Made by a program: the position numbers and the translations under genes. Positions 17,216 through 25,734 of a DNA stretch of 64,000 bases are shown here, in pieces; position 1 is the stretch's first letter; the number at the start of each line of letters is the position of its first letter. Origin of the DNA: Streptomyces sp. T12. GTDB lineage: Bacteria > Actinomycetota > Actinomycetes > Streptomycetales > Streptomycetaceae. Location of the stretch: NCBI RefSeq assembly GCF_028736035.1, contig NZ_CP117866.1, positions 9,527,001 to 9,591,000 of the forward strand, written 5' to 3'. Below the pieces are notes generated by a model, which had not been told where the DNA came from, made no database searches, and saw nothing but the letters and a program-made list of their open reading frames with translations.

Positions 17216-18283
17216 ATGCGTGCAGGCGTCGTTGTCGCCGCGCAGCCCGGTGTGGAGGACCTCGCCGTGCGGGCCGAGGAGTTGGGCTTGCACAGCTTCT
17301 GGGTCAACGACACCCCGATGGTCCACGGCGATCCCTTCGTCGCCTTGAGCCTGTGCGCGAAGGCCACCAGCCGCATCAGGCTCGGCATCGGCGTGACCTC
17401 ACCGGCGCTGCGCTCGGCTCCGGCCGCCGCGAGCGGGCTCGCCAGCCTCAACGCTCTGGCACCGGGCCGGATCATCTGCGGAGTCGGCACCGGAAACACC
17501 GCCCGGCGCACCCTGGGCATGCGGCCGACCACGGCGGCCGGGCTGGAGAACTTCGCCGTCGCACTGCAGGACCTGTGCGCCGGACGTTCGACCGAGTACC
17601 GCGAAGGTGACCGAGTCCGCGACATCCGGTTCCTGCACGCCGGGGCGCACGTGAACACCGCCGCCCCGATCGAGTTCGTCGTGGCCGCGCTGGGCGGACC
17701 GAAGGCCGCCGCCGTCGCCGGCCGCCGCGGCACCGGCCTCATCTCCTTCGGCCTGCTGGACCCCACCGCCTGGCACGCGCTGCACGACGCCCGCCACCAC
17801 GCCGCCCAGGGCACACCCCGCGACCCCGACTCCCACACGGACTCCTACGTGGTCACCTCGCTCCACCTACTCGACGAGGACGAGGACCCCCACGGCGACG
17901 CGGCCCGGGACGCGACGGGCCACCTCGTCCTGTCGCTGCTGGCCTTCGCCGCCGACACAGCCGCCGACACACCTGCCTTCGCCGGGCAACTCGGCCCCGA
18001 GGAACGCGAGGCGGTGCGGCGGCTCCTCGACCGGCGCGGCACTACCGCCACCGCGCCGGACCGGCACACCAAGCTCTACCCCAACTACCTCGGACGCATC
18101 GCCCCGCAGGACCGGGACCTGGTTCTGCCCTCGCTGATGAACACCCTGGCCCTGGTCGGCACCCGCGACGACCTCCTCGCCCGCATCACCACCCTGGAAC
18201 AGGCCGGCGTCGACGAACTCCTCATCCAGCCGGTGATCGACCCGCCCACAGAGATGGCCCAGCTCGCGAAACTCCTCACCTGA
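17216..18283 (+). CDS. LLM-class (luciferase-like) flavin/F420-dependent oxidoreductase
   Basis: 355 aa from ATG at 17216, six nt after GGAGG. The sequence has the (beta/alpha)8 luciferase-like pattern: AEELGLHSFWVNDTPMVHGD, TSRIRLGIGVTSPALRSAPA, LNALAPGRIICGVGTGNTAR and FVVAALGGPKAAAVAGRRGT. The C-terminal VGTRDDLLARITTLEQAGVD ELLIQP-type ending is typical of F420-dependent members. Substrate unknown. It stands alone between insertion-sequence debris and degraded genes, with no operon partner. Confidence 0.8.
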   Translation: MRAGVVVAAQPGVEDLAVRAEELGLHSFWVNDTPMVHGDPFVALSLCAKATSRIRLGIGVTSPALRSAPAAASGLASLNALAPGRIICGVGTGNTARRTLGMRPTTAAGLENFAVALQDLCAGRSTEYREGDRVRDIRFLHAGAHVNTAAPIEFVVAALGGPKAAAVAGRRGTGLISFGLLDPTAWHALHDARHHAAQGTPRDPDSHTDSYVVTSLHLLDEDEDPHGDAARDATGHLVLSLLAFAADTAADTPAFAGQLGPEEREAVRRLLDRRGTTATAPDRHTKLYPNYLGRIAPQDRDLVLPSLMNTLALVGTRDDLLARITTLEQAGVDELLIQPVIDPPTEMAQLAKLLT

Positions 18284-18677
18284 GCTGACCCGCCTGCCGC
18301 ACGTCCTTGACCCGCACACCTACGAGATCATCAATACTTTGCAATCGCCCTGGGGCAGTACCTGTCCGACGACGTGGTGGAGTTCCGCTTCAACGTTTAG
18401 TCATCGCCGTCCCTCTATGCGCTCCTTGGGGACCGGCTCGGCGGTCTCCTGCGTGCGAACGCCTGCTGTGATCAGCAACGCCCACCTGGAGGCGAGCCGA
18501 GACTGGGCGCCCTCGGCAGGGCTCGAACCTGCGGTCAAGTGCTTGGAAGTCGCTTGGCCGGACGAGTCTTACACCCCTGCTGACCTGCTTCTCTTGCGGC
18601 GTTGAGCCTCTCATCGATGCGCCTTCGACACGCATTCGACTTCGACAGGGGGCAGGGCTACGGCTAGGGCGTCTTGT
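18284..18677. other. Gap with gene debris and a tRNA-like 3' fragment
   Basis: About 390 bp with no intact gene. Near 18340-18400 the frame IALGQYLSDDVVEFRFNV followed by TAG looks like the tail of a lost protein. A T-arm-like hairpin is at 18516-18532 (separate entry). Confidence 0.4.
18505..18560 (-). other. tRNA 3'-half-like fragment (possible relic attachment site)
   Basis: Read leftward, GCAGG-TTCGAGC-CCTGC (18516-18532) is a perfect T-arm with the canonical seven-base TTCGA loop. CTTCCAA lies upstream at a distance compatible with an anticodon loop, and CGAGGGCGCC follows where an acceptor 3' strand would be. No matching 5' half or acceptor partner is found, so this is not a functional tRNA gene. 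Such tRNA 3' fragments are often left by integrating elements, which is inference. Confidence 0.35.
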
Positions 18678-19823
18678 TTGGATCAACGGGCAGACTTTAG
18701 CTTCCGCCTCCCCGGAGTAGTAAGTGTTGCTGCCGCTCGGCATGCGGGATGCGATGGGCGGGTGGCTAGGAATCTGAGCGTCGATGAGCTTCGTCGTAGC
18801 GCTCGTCGGCGCCGTCGCGTTAGCCGGCGTCGACACCATGGCCGTTCGGCGGGGCCCGCGTCCGAGGGCCGGGACCGGATGCAAATGGTCTCTCTGGTCG
18901 CGGTCAGCCTGCCGGGGCTCGCCGCTCTGGGCGCGCTGCTGTTCACTTGGATGCAGGTCGGACAGGCCAGCAAGGAACTGCGGATCTCCGAACATGGACA
19001 GATCACCAGCCGGTTCAATGCCGCGGTCAACAATCTGGGATCGCAGTCTCTGGACGCCCGGCTGGGAGGCGTCTACGCCCTGCAACGCATCATGCAGGAC
19101 TCCGTCCGCGACCACCCCACGGTCGTCTCCGTTCTGGCCGCCTTCGCGCAGCGGCACGCCGGATCGAGTATCAAAAGCCTCAAGGAACCACTGGCTGCCG
19201 GCCGCGACGATCACAGACTGAAGGCTGACGTCGAGGCGGCGATCGCCACCCTGGCAAGACGCCGGCCCGAACGGGACAGCGGGACGATCATCGACCTGAC
19301 TCATACCGACCTACGCGGCCTCCGTTTCACCGGCAAGGCCTCCATCAACCTCCCGGAGGTCGACCTGTCCGATGCCGATCTCCGCTGGGTCACTCTGAGC
19401 GGCGCAGACCTCCGCAAGGCGTCCCTGAGCTACGCGAACCTGGAGCGTGCCTACCTTGATGAGGCCAACCTCAGGGCCGCGGATCTGGCGGGGGCGAGCC
19501 TCGGCGGCGCGACTTTCACAGGCGCGACCCTTCGCGAAGCAGACATGACTTGTGGGGGCGGCATTTCTTCGGAGACGGGGGAGACCGAGCCGGCATTCTG
19601 CGTGGACCTGCAGTACGCCTGGCTGGACGACACGGATCTTCGGAATGCCAAGATGAGCAATGCGGACCTTCGTGAGGCGACCTTGGCGGGTGCGGATCTG
19701 CGTCACGCAGATCTGCGTCGCGCGGACCTGACCAACGCGGACTTCCGTGGTGCCAAGCTGACCGGCGCGGAATTGCAGGGTGCAAAGCGGGCCGGCGCGC
19801 GCGGGCTCCCAAAGGACGGCTAG
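18678..19823 (+). CDS. Pentapeptide-repeat protein with N-terminal membrane helix
   Basis: Open for 381 codons, but the first 67 residues are Arg-rich and implausible. ATG at 18879 (MQMVSLVAVSLPGLAALGAL then LFTWMQV) gives a membrane helix and about 314 aa. Residues after about 210 (full-frame numbering) are A(D/N)LxX repeats: LSDADLRWVTLSGADLRKAS, YANLERAYLDEANLRAADLA, and a second run ADLRHADLRRADLTNADFRG. These fold as a right-handed quadrilateral helix. A conserved module FNAAVNNLGS ... RLGGVYALQRIMQDS precedes them. An ATG at 18784 in another frame encodes a separate hydrophobic segment (MSFVVALVGAVALAGV), suggesting the original N-terminus was lost by frameshift. Function unknown. Confidence 0.7.
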   Translation: MDQRADFSFRLPGVVSVAAARHAGCDGRVARNLSVDELRRSARRRRRVSRRRHHGRSAGPASEGRDRMQMVSLVAVSLPGLAALGALLFTWMQVGQASKELRISEHGQITSRFNAAVNNLGSQSLDARLGGVYALQRIMQDSVRDHPTVVSVLAAFAQRHAGSSIKSLKEPLAAGRDDHRLKADVEAAIATLARRRPERDSGTIIDLTHTDLRGLRFTGKASINLPEVDLSDADLRWVTLSGADLRKASLSYANLERAYLDEANLRAADLAGASLGGATFTGATLREADMTCGGGISSETGETEPAFCVDLQYAWLDDTDLRNAKMSNADLREATLAGADLRHADLRRADLTNADFRGAKLTGAELQGAKRAGARGLPKDG

Positions 19824-19932
19824 TGGCGATTGATCGGGATCTCGTAGACGATCTCGCAATGAGCGGCGGGCACCACGATGTCCGCGGTCTCCACGGGCCG
19901 CCCCTGGTCGTTGTAGTACGTCCGCCGGATCA
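19820..19932 (-). pseudogene. C-terminal tail of a GntR-type (UTRA-domain) regulator
   Basis: Leftward frame LIRRTYYNDQGRPVETADIV then VPAAHCEIVYEIPINRH and TAG. This is a characteristic end of Streptomyces GntR regulators with a UTRA ligand domain. The DNA-binding domain and most of UTRA are absent. Its stop overlaps the stop of the pentapeptide gene on the other strand. Confidence 0.55.
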
Positions 19933-19986
19933 AATCCTGTCGTCCCGACAACTAGGGGATTGGTTGTCACAGGTCAGGGCCTTGGA

Positions 19987-21119
19987 TCACATGATGAGGG
20001 TGTCGGTCAGCCGGGCCAGGCCAGTATCGATGTCTTCGCCGCGCCGTTCGATGAGGCCGTCGGTGTAGAGCACGAGGGTGTCCCCGCGGGCGTAGGACAG
20101 GCCGGCCTGAGGGCGCGGGACATGTTCCGGACGGGCGCCCAGCGGTGGGTCGGTGGCCTGGTCCAGCAGCTGCCAACTGCCGTCTGGATGGAGCAGTACC
20201 GGCGGAGGGTGGCCGGCGTTGCTGTAGATGATCAGTCGGCTGCGCGGGGCGATGAGCACCTTGACCACGGTGGTGGCCAGCGCGCCGTCGACCGCCCGGG
20301 CGTACAGGCCCAGTACCTCCAGGGCCTGTACGGGGCTGGGAACGGCCCGGATGGCCGCGCTCAGGGCACTGCGCAGCATGCCCATGACGGCGGCGGCCTC
20401 AAGGCCGTGGCCGACAACGTCCCCGACGGCGATGGAGTAGCGGTCGGGCGGCAGATCGACCACGTCATACCAGTCGCCGCACACGTTGAGTGACCCGAAG
20501 GCAGGCAGGTAGCGCACAGCGATGTCCCGGTGCCTGTCCAAGTCGGGCGAGCGGAGTGACCTCCTGCAGGGTGACCGCGATTTCACGTTCGCGGGCATGC
20601 GCCTGGCGTAGCTGCTCATTCAGTTGTTCCAGATCGTGCGACCGGGCATACATCAGGGCCGCGATCCCTGTTGCCTGCGTGCTCAGCGGCCGGGTGAGGC
20701 CACGAATGACGGGGGAATACATGAAACTCGGTGACATCGTCGGCCTGCGCAATGATCCACTTCACCGTGCCGTCCGGCCCCAGGACGGGACTGGCCATCC
20801 CGCACCACCACCGCTCCTCGAGTTCACCCGGGCGGTCGGATACGGGAATGTCGAATCGCTTCGGTGCCACCACATCGGGCTCGCGGGAATCCAGCACGCG
20901 CTGGAGTGAGGCGCCGAAGTCACGCGCCGCGGCCGGCGCGGCAGGAGTGTCCGGAAACGCCGCCAGGATGTACTGCCCGGCCAGTTCTTCAAGGGTCCTG
21001 CCGGTGACCTGGAGATAGGCCCGGTTGGCGTAGCGGACCACCAGGTCGGCGTCCAGCACCAGATACGGGTTCGGCGCGGCGTCGAACAGCTCCTCGAAAT
21101 CGATCTCCGCTGGCGTCAC
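19987..21119 (-). pseudogene. PAS-domain/SpoIIE-type PP2C phosphatase (RsbU-like), frameshifted
   Basis: Three frames add up to one sensor phosphatase. From 21119: FEELFDAAPNPYLVLDADLV, RYANRAYLQVTGRTLEELAG and IIAQADDVTEF (PAS domain). Around 20720 a shift leads to RGLTRPLSTQATGIAALMYA and SHDLEQLNEQLRQAHARERE, a coiled linker. Near 20560 another shift leads to PDLDRHRDIAVRYLPAFGSL, CGDWYDVVDLPPDRYSIAVG and DVVGHGLEAAAVMGMLRSAL with the metal-binding Asp residues of PP2C. It ends early at DTLIM. Intact relatives dephosphorylate anti-anti-sigma factors; this copy is probably dead. Confidence 0.75.
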
Positions 21120-21652
21120 GCGCGTGCCCTGCCGATCTTTACGAGCGCGACCGCTTTCATCACCAACCTACGCGGTATCCGCCAGGTGCGCCCTCCGGGG
21201 CGACTGCCGGTGCGCTTCGCAGCCAGCCCCTGAATGGTCGGTAAGAGATCCCGATTCGGAGGTATTCGAGACTCCCCTGAGTCTCAACTCGCCGGGGCAG
21301 GAGCCTTGTTGGTTTCCTGTCCTGTCGGCGCATTGCGCGGCACGAGCCCGCGCAATGCGTCACGTTGTGGCAACGGTGCAAAAGACGCCTGCGGTGGGGA
21401 CTCCCTGTCAGTCGAGTCCCTGCCACCCGACGAGTTTCCTCGACCAACAGTCAGAAAGCGATGTCCTGGGTGTAGTTGCCGAAGGTCATCGAGTCCGGTC
21501 GTGCGCCTGGGCGCACCAGCCGCAGCCGACTACAAGATGACGAACTTCGGCGCGTCGCCACGACATATGGGATTTTTTCACATTAACTTCCCGTAATCGT
21601 ACGAAGTCGATCCCTCACAGATCGCACCCACTCACTTCACCGGAGATGACAT
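21120..21652. other. Intergenic region upstream of a secreted-protein gene
   Basis: About 530 bp with no supported gene. The last 100 bases before 21653 are locally AT-rich (TTTTTTCACATTAACTTCCC near 21572) and end in a GGAGATGACAT context, giving a plausible promoter and ribosome site for the next gene. Confidence 0.45.
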
Positions 21653-21949
21653 ATGCACAAGCTTCGCAAGGCTGCCGTCGTGGTCGTCGCTCTCGGCAGT
21701 GCCGGTCTCCTGAGCGCCGGCACTGCCACCGCCCAGGGTCTCGACGGCCACGGCGGCAAGAAGGGCGGGGACCAGTTCAGCGTCCTGCAGAGCTCCAGCT
21801 GCAAGTCGCACGACCTCAACCTCGACGTCCTCGGCCAGGTCGGCATTCTCAACGGCCTGCTGGGCAACGCGCTCAACGGCGAGGGCAACGCCGGTGGGCA
21901 GGACACCCACCTCGGCTCGACCATGGGCTGCAACAGCAGCGTCTTCTAG
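21653..21949 (+). CDS. Small secreted protein with two cysteines
   Basis: 98 aa with a Sec signal peptide (KLRKAAVVVVALGSAGLLSA, likely cut near TATA-QG). The mature part has a Gly/Lys/His start (DGHGGKKGGDQ), then SVLQSSSCKSHDLNLDVLGQ and VGILNGLLGNALNGEGNAGG, ending LGSTMGCNSSVF. The hydrophobic VGILNGLLGNAL stretch flanked by two cysteines recalls small Streptomyces surface proteins, but it is not a chaplin or rodlin I can name. A hairpin 30 nt after the stop supports a single-gene transcript. Confidence 0.7.
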   Translation: MHKLRKAAVVVVALGSAGLLSAGTATAQGLDGHGGKKGGDQFSVLQSSSCKSHDLNLDVLGQVGILNGLLGNALNGEGNAGGQDTHLGSTMGCNSSVF

Positions 21950-21979
21950 GGCGTGCCTTAAGAGGTGTCGTTGTGTCGG

Positions 21980-22009
21980 GTTGGCCGTCTGCGTAGGCAG
22001 ACGGCCAAC
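21980..22009 (+). terminator. Strong hairpin after the secreted-protein gene
   Basis: 13-bp perfect stem (GTTGGCCGTCTGC / GCAGACGGCCAAC) with loop GTAG. There is no T-run, as is common for high-GC actinomycete terminators. Confidence 0.65.
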
Positions 22010-22163
22010 GCATGGCAGCGACGTTGTCGAGGTAACGCAACCGATGCAGTCGTCCCGACGGTGCGAAGGGTCTTCGCGGGCGAGAGCCTGTGAGGGCCCC
22101 CTTTTCGTGTGGGGTCGGCCGGGGCGCCCGCCGTCCGCGGTGACGGTGGGGTAAGGCTCGCTC

Positions 22164-22532
22164 ATGACCTTCAAGAGTCCTGTTCAGCGGGGTGGCCCGG
22201 GGCGCGGGCGGTTCGACCAGTTCGCGCAGTACGCCTCCAACTTCACCAGCTCGCCGCTGTTCTTCCTGGTCTGCCTGATCCTCGTCGGCTTCTTCATCGC
22301 CTCCAGCGCGGCGCACATGGCGATCGAGGTGCTCCTGCTCGCGGGCGGGGCCATGACATCGGTGACCCTGCTGCTCCTGGCCCTGCTGAAGAATGCCGAG
22401 ATGCGCGCCGAACACGCGATCCAGCGCAAGCTCGACGCGATCGCCGAGGCCCTGGTGGACGTGTACAAGGGCGAGCAGAGCGAGGCCGTCGACAGGCTGC
22501 GGGATGCGATCCGGATGGAGGAAGAGACCTGA
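22164..22532 (+). CDS. Low-affinity iron permease-family membrane protein
   Basis: 122 aa. Two hydrophobic helices (SPLFFLVCLILVGFFIASSA and IEVLLLAGGAMTSVTLLLLA) are followed by a charged helix (NAEMRAEHAIQRKLDAIAEA) and an acidic end. The arrangement matches the short bacterial members of the low-affinity iron permease family, which are mostly uncharacterised and may not move iron. It is 66 nt upstream of the hydrogenase maturation operon, same strand, but has no known tie to it. Confidence 0.72.
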   Translation: MTFKSPVQRGGPGRGRFDQFAQYASNFTSSPLFFLVCLILVGFFIASSAAHMAIEVLLLAGGAMTSVTLLLLALLKNAEMRAEHAIQRKLDAIAEALVDVYKGEQSEAVDRLRDAIRMEEET

Positions 22533-22598
22533 CCGACGCGGGCGAAACGCCGCCGTGATCCTTTCCGGGCCCCCGGAAACCGGCGAGTATGCCATGTC

Positions 22599-24323
22599 AT
22601 GAACATTTTGCTCGTCGCCAGCGCGTTCAACAGCCTGTCCCAGCGTGTGTACGCCGAACTGGCGGACCTCGGGCACCGGGTGGACGTCGTCCTCGCCTCA
22701 CACGGCCCCGACGCGGTCCGCGCCGCCGTACACCAGACGCGCCCGGAGCTGATCATCGCTCCGATGCTGAAGTCGGCGCTCCCCGAGGACGTATGGCGGG
22801 AGCACACCTGTCTCGTCGTGCACCCGGGGCCGCCCGGCGACCGCGGCCCCTCCTCCCTGGACTGGGCGATCGCCGAGGAGGCGCCGCGCTGGGGAGTGAC
22901 GGTGCTCCAGGCCGAGGCGGCGATGGACGCGGGCGACATCTGGGCGTCCGAGTCGTTCCCGGTGCCGCCGGTGGGCAAGAGCGACCTGTACCGGGGCGAG
23001 GCCTCCGACGCCGCCGCGGCCGCCGTCCTGCTGGCCGTGCGGCGGTACGCCGACGGTTCGTTCAAGCCGCGCCCGCAGAGCGATCCCCAGGTCGCGGTGG
23101 TGTGGCGCGACTTCTTCCGGCAGGAGCAGCGGAGGATCGACTGGGGGAGGGACAGTACCGAGGCGGTGCTGCGCAAGCTGCGCGGGGGCGACTCGCAGCC
23201 CGGCGTGCTGGACGAGATCCTCGGCCGGGAGGTGTTCCTGCACGGCGGGCATCCCGAGGACCGGCTGCGCGGACGGCCCGGTGAGCTGCTCGCCACGCGG
23301 GCCGGGGCGGTCTGCCGGGCCACCCGGGACGGCGCGGTGTGGATCCCGGAACTGCGCCCTCGCAAGAGCTCCGGCGATCCCGCGCCGTTCCGCCGCCCGG
23401 CGGTCTCCGTGCTCGCGTCCTTCGCGGCCGACGGCGCCCTCAGCGGTGGCGGCCCGCACCGGCTGCCGGAGGACAAGGCCCCGCTCGAACTGCCCGCCGA
23501 CCGGCGCACCTGGACCGACATCCGCTACCGGCAGCAGGGCGACATCGGCTTCCTGGCCTTCTCCTTCCCCGGTGGCGCGATGAATACCGACCAGTGCCGC
23601 AGGCTGCTCGCCGCCTACCGGTACGCCCTCGCCCGCCCCACCTCGGTGCTGGTCCTCGGCGGAGCGCGGGACTTCTTCTCCAACGGCATCCATCTGAACG
23701 TCATCGAGGCGGCCGCCGACCCGGCCGGTGAGTCCTGGGCGAATCTCAACGCCATGGACGACCTGGTCGACGCGGTCCTGCGCACCACCGACCGGCTGGT
23801 GGTGGCGGCGCTCGGCGGCAACGCGGCGGCCGGCGGCCTGATGCTCGCCCTGGCCGCCGACGAGGTGTGGTGCCGCGCGGGCGCCGTCCTCAACCCGCAC
23901 TACCGGCGGATGGGCCTGTACGGCTCGGAGTACTGGACGTACACGCTGCCGCGCCGCGTCGGAGCCGAGACGGCCCGGCGGCTGGCGCGCGAGGCGCTGC
24001 CCATGAGCGCCGCCACGGCCGCGCGGATCGGACTGGTGGACCGGCTGGTACCCGTCGCGGCACAGGAGTTCGCCGCCGAGACAGAGCGCAGGGCGGCCGC
24101 CCTCGCCGCCGCCCCGGACCTCGCGCGCCGGATCGCCGCGAAGGCCTCGACACGGCAGGCGGACGAGGAACAGCGACCCCTCGCGGACTACCGGCGGGCC
24201 GAACTCGCCCGGATGCGCGCCATCTTCTTCGACCCGCAGGCTCCGTACCACGCCCTGCGGTCGGCCTTCGTCCGCAAGCAGCCGGGCGGCTCCGACCGGC
24301 CGCTGAGCGGTGACGCGCGATGA
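22599..24323 (+). CDS. hypX: Hydrogenase maturation factor HypX (CO-ligand synthesis)
   Basis: 574 aa. Residues 1-250 form a formyl-tetrahydrofolate transferase-like domain (HPGPPGDRGPSSLDWAI). Residues 290-545 form an enoyl-CoA-hydratase-like domain (GGARDFFSNGIHLNVIEAAA; GNAAAGGLMLALAADEVWC; YRRMGLYGSEYWTYTLPRRV). In HypX these two domains turn N10-formyl-THF into formyl-CoA and then CO for the Fe(CN)2CO centre in aerobes. It heads the rightward hyp operon and overlaps the protease gene by 4 nt. Its presence implies hydrogenase assembly under air. Confidence 0.92.
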   Translation: MNILLVASAFNSLSQRVYAELADLGHRVDVVLASHGPDAVRAAVHQTRPELIIAPMLKSALPEDVWREHTCLVVHPGPPGDRGPSSLDWAIAEEAPRWGVTVLQAEAAMDAGDIWASESFPVPPVGKSDLYRGEASDAAAAAVLLAVRRYADGSFKPRPQSDPQVAVVWRDFFRQEQRRIDWGRDSTEAVLRKLRGGDSQPGVLDEILGREVFLHGGHPEDRLRGRPGELLATRAGAVCRATRDGAVWIPELRPRKSSGDPAPFRRPAVSVLASFAADGALSGGGPHRLPEDKAPLELPADRRTWTDIRYRQQGDIGFLAFSFPGGAMNTDQCRRLLAAYRYALARPTSVLVLGGARDFFSNGIHLNVIEAAADPAGESWANLNAMDDLVDAVLRTTDRLVVAALGGNAAAGGLMLALAADEVWCRAGAVLNPHYRRMGLYGSEYWTYTLPRRVGAETARRLAREALPMSAATAARIGLVDRLVPVAAQEFAAETERRAAALAAAPDLARRIAAKASTRQADEEQRPLADYRRAELARMRAIFFDPQAPYHALRSAFVRKQPGGSDRPLSGDAR

Positions 24324-24916
24324 CCCGCCGCGGTGCGCGTCTGCTGGTGGCGGGCGTCGGCAACATCTTCCTCGCGGACGACGCCTTCGGCCCCGAGGTC
24401 GTCCGCGCCCTGGAGCCGCGCCCGCTGCCGCCCGAGGTGCGGGTGCGGGACTTCGGCATCCGCGGCCTGGACCTCGCCTACGAACTGCTGGACGGCTACG
24501 TCACCGCCGTCCTCATCGACGCGGCCGAACGGGGCCACCCACCCGGCACGCTGTCCCTGATCGAGCCGGAACTCCCCGACGGCGCCCGGGCCGCGGCCCC
24601 GCCCGAGGCGCACGGCATGGACCCGGCGAAGGTCCTCGCCCTGGCCGCCCACCTGGGCGACGGACCGCTGCCGCGCGTCCTCGTGCTCGCCTGCGAACCT
24701 CAGGTGAGGCCGCGCGCCGACGAGGACATCGTCCCGGGCCTCAGCGCACCGGTCAGGAAGGCGGTCGGCCGTGCCGTGGAGGCCCTGCACGCCATGGTCC
24801 CCGCGCTGCTCGCCGATCCCGCGTCCACACCCCCGTTGAGCCGCCCGGAGGAATCCGCGGCCCCCTCCGCGGCCGGGCTCGCCTGCCCGATGGTCCACGG
24901 CGTCGAGGATCGATAG
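24320..24916 (+). CDS. Hydrogenase maturation protease (HyaD/HoxM family)
   Basis: 198 aa. The N-terminal GVGNIFLADDAFGPEVVRAL carries the GxGN and acidic metal-binding motif, and IDAAERGHPPGTLSLIEPE and AHGMDPAKVLALAAHLGDG carry the second acidic residue and His. The family removes the C-terminal peptide of the large subunit after nickel insertion. The expected cut here follows the C-terminal CxxCxxH-type motif of the large subunit at 32568. The start overlaps hypX by ATGA. The C-terminal 30 residues are Ala/Pro-rich and variable. Confidence 0.9.
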   Translation: MTRRGARLLVAGVGNIFLADDAFGPEVVRALEPRPLPPEVRVRDFGIRGLDLAYELLDGYVTAVLIDAAERGHPPGTLSLIEPELPDGARAAAPPEAHGMDPAKVLALAAHLGDGPLPRVLVLACEPQVRPRADEDIVPGLSAPVRKAVGRAVEALHAMVPALLADPASTPPLSRPEESAAPSAAGLACPMVHGVEDR

Positions 24917-24981
24917 CCGCAGACCGGTTTGCGCGGTTTGCTCCCGATGCACAGCCGAGCCCGCCGCGAGGAGCAACGCCC

Positions 24982-25734
24982 ATGTGCGAGTCCGTGGACG
25001 TCACCAAGGCCGTCCTGGCGAAGAACGACGGCCTGGCCGCGAGCCTGCGCGCCGAAATGGCCCGGCGCGCGGTGAGCGTCGTCAACCTGCTGTCCAGCCC
25101 GGGCAGCGGCAAGACGGAACTCCTCGGACGGGTGCTGGCCCGTGCGGTGGAGCGGGGCATCCCGGTGGCCGCGCTCACCGCCGACCTGGCGACGGAGAAC
25201 GACGCCCGCCGACTCGCCCGTTCCGGAGCACCGGTGAAACAGCTGCTGACCGACGGGCTGTGCCACCTGGAGGCCCGGCAACTGCGCGGCCACGTGGAGA
25301 ACTGGCTGCCCGAGGACACCGCGCTGCTCTTCGTGGAGAACGTCGGCAACCTCGTCTGCCCGGCCTCCTACGACCTCGGCGAGAGCCTGCGGATCGTGCT
25401 CATGGCGGTGACCGAAGGCGAGGACAAGCCGCTGAAGTACCCCACCGCCTTCGGCTCCGCCCATCTGGTGGTGCTCACCAAGACCGATCTGACCGAGCCC
25501 GCCGGCTTCGACGAGGCGGCCTTCGGCGCGCACGTGCAGCGGGTCAACCCCGGGGTGGAGATCGTACGGTCGTGCGCCCGCACCGGCGACGGCGTCGACA
25601 CCGTCCTGGAACGGGTGCTCGCCGCGCGGGACGGAGCCCCCGTCCACCGGCCGCCCCTCGCGCCGCACCCCCACGGCCACGTCCATGAGCACGCGCCGGC
25701 GGATTCCGGCCTGGCGGCCGGCCCCGTCGCGTGA
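24982..25734 (+). CDS. hypB: Nickel-insertion GTPase HypB
   Basis: 250 aa from ATG at 24982 after GAGGAGCAACGCCC. P-loop SSPGSGKTELL (near residue 40), the CHLEA metal site in TDGLCHLEARQL, VENVGNLVCPASYDLGES and the base motif LTKTDL are all present. The usual N-terminal CxxCGC/His-rich nickel store is missing (it starts MCESVDVT). Instead a His stretch sits at the extreme C-terminus (HPHGHVHEHAP). GTP hydrolysis drives Ni2+ delivery with HypA. Its last four bases overlap the GTG of hypF. Confidence 0.93.
   Translation: MCESVDVTKAVLAKNDGLAASLRAEMARRAVSVVNLLSSPGSGKTELLGRVLARAVERGIPVAALTADLATENDARRLARSGAPVKQLLTDGLCHLEARQLRGHVENWLPEDTALLFVENVGNLVCPASYDLGESLRIVLMAVTEGEDKPLKYPTAFGSAHLVVLTKTDLTEPAGFDEAAFGAHVQRVNPGVEIVRSCARTGDGVDTVLERVLAARDGAPVHRPPLAPHPHGHVHEHAPADSGLAAGPVA

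Noticed and set aside
18505..18610. Complete tRNA gene on the minus strand
   Set aside because: Only the T-arm is convincing; the acceptor, D-arm and anticodon stems cannot be paired.
21449..21487. Short minus-strand peptide ending NYTQDIAF
   Set aside because: Thirteen codons, no ribosome site and no recognisable family; kept as plain intergenic sequence.
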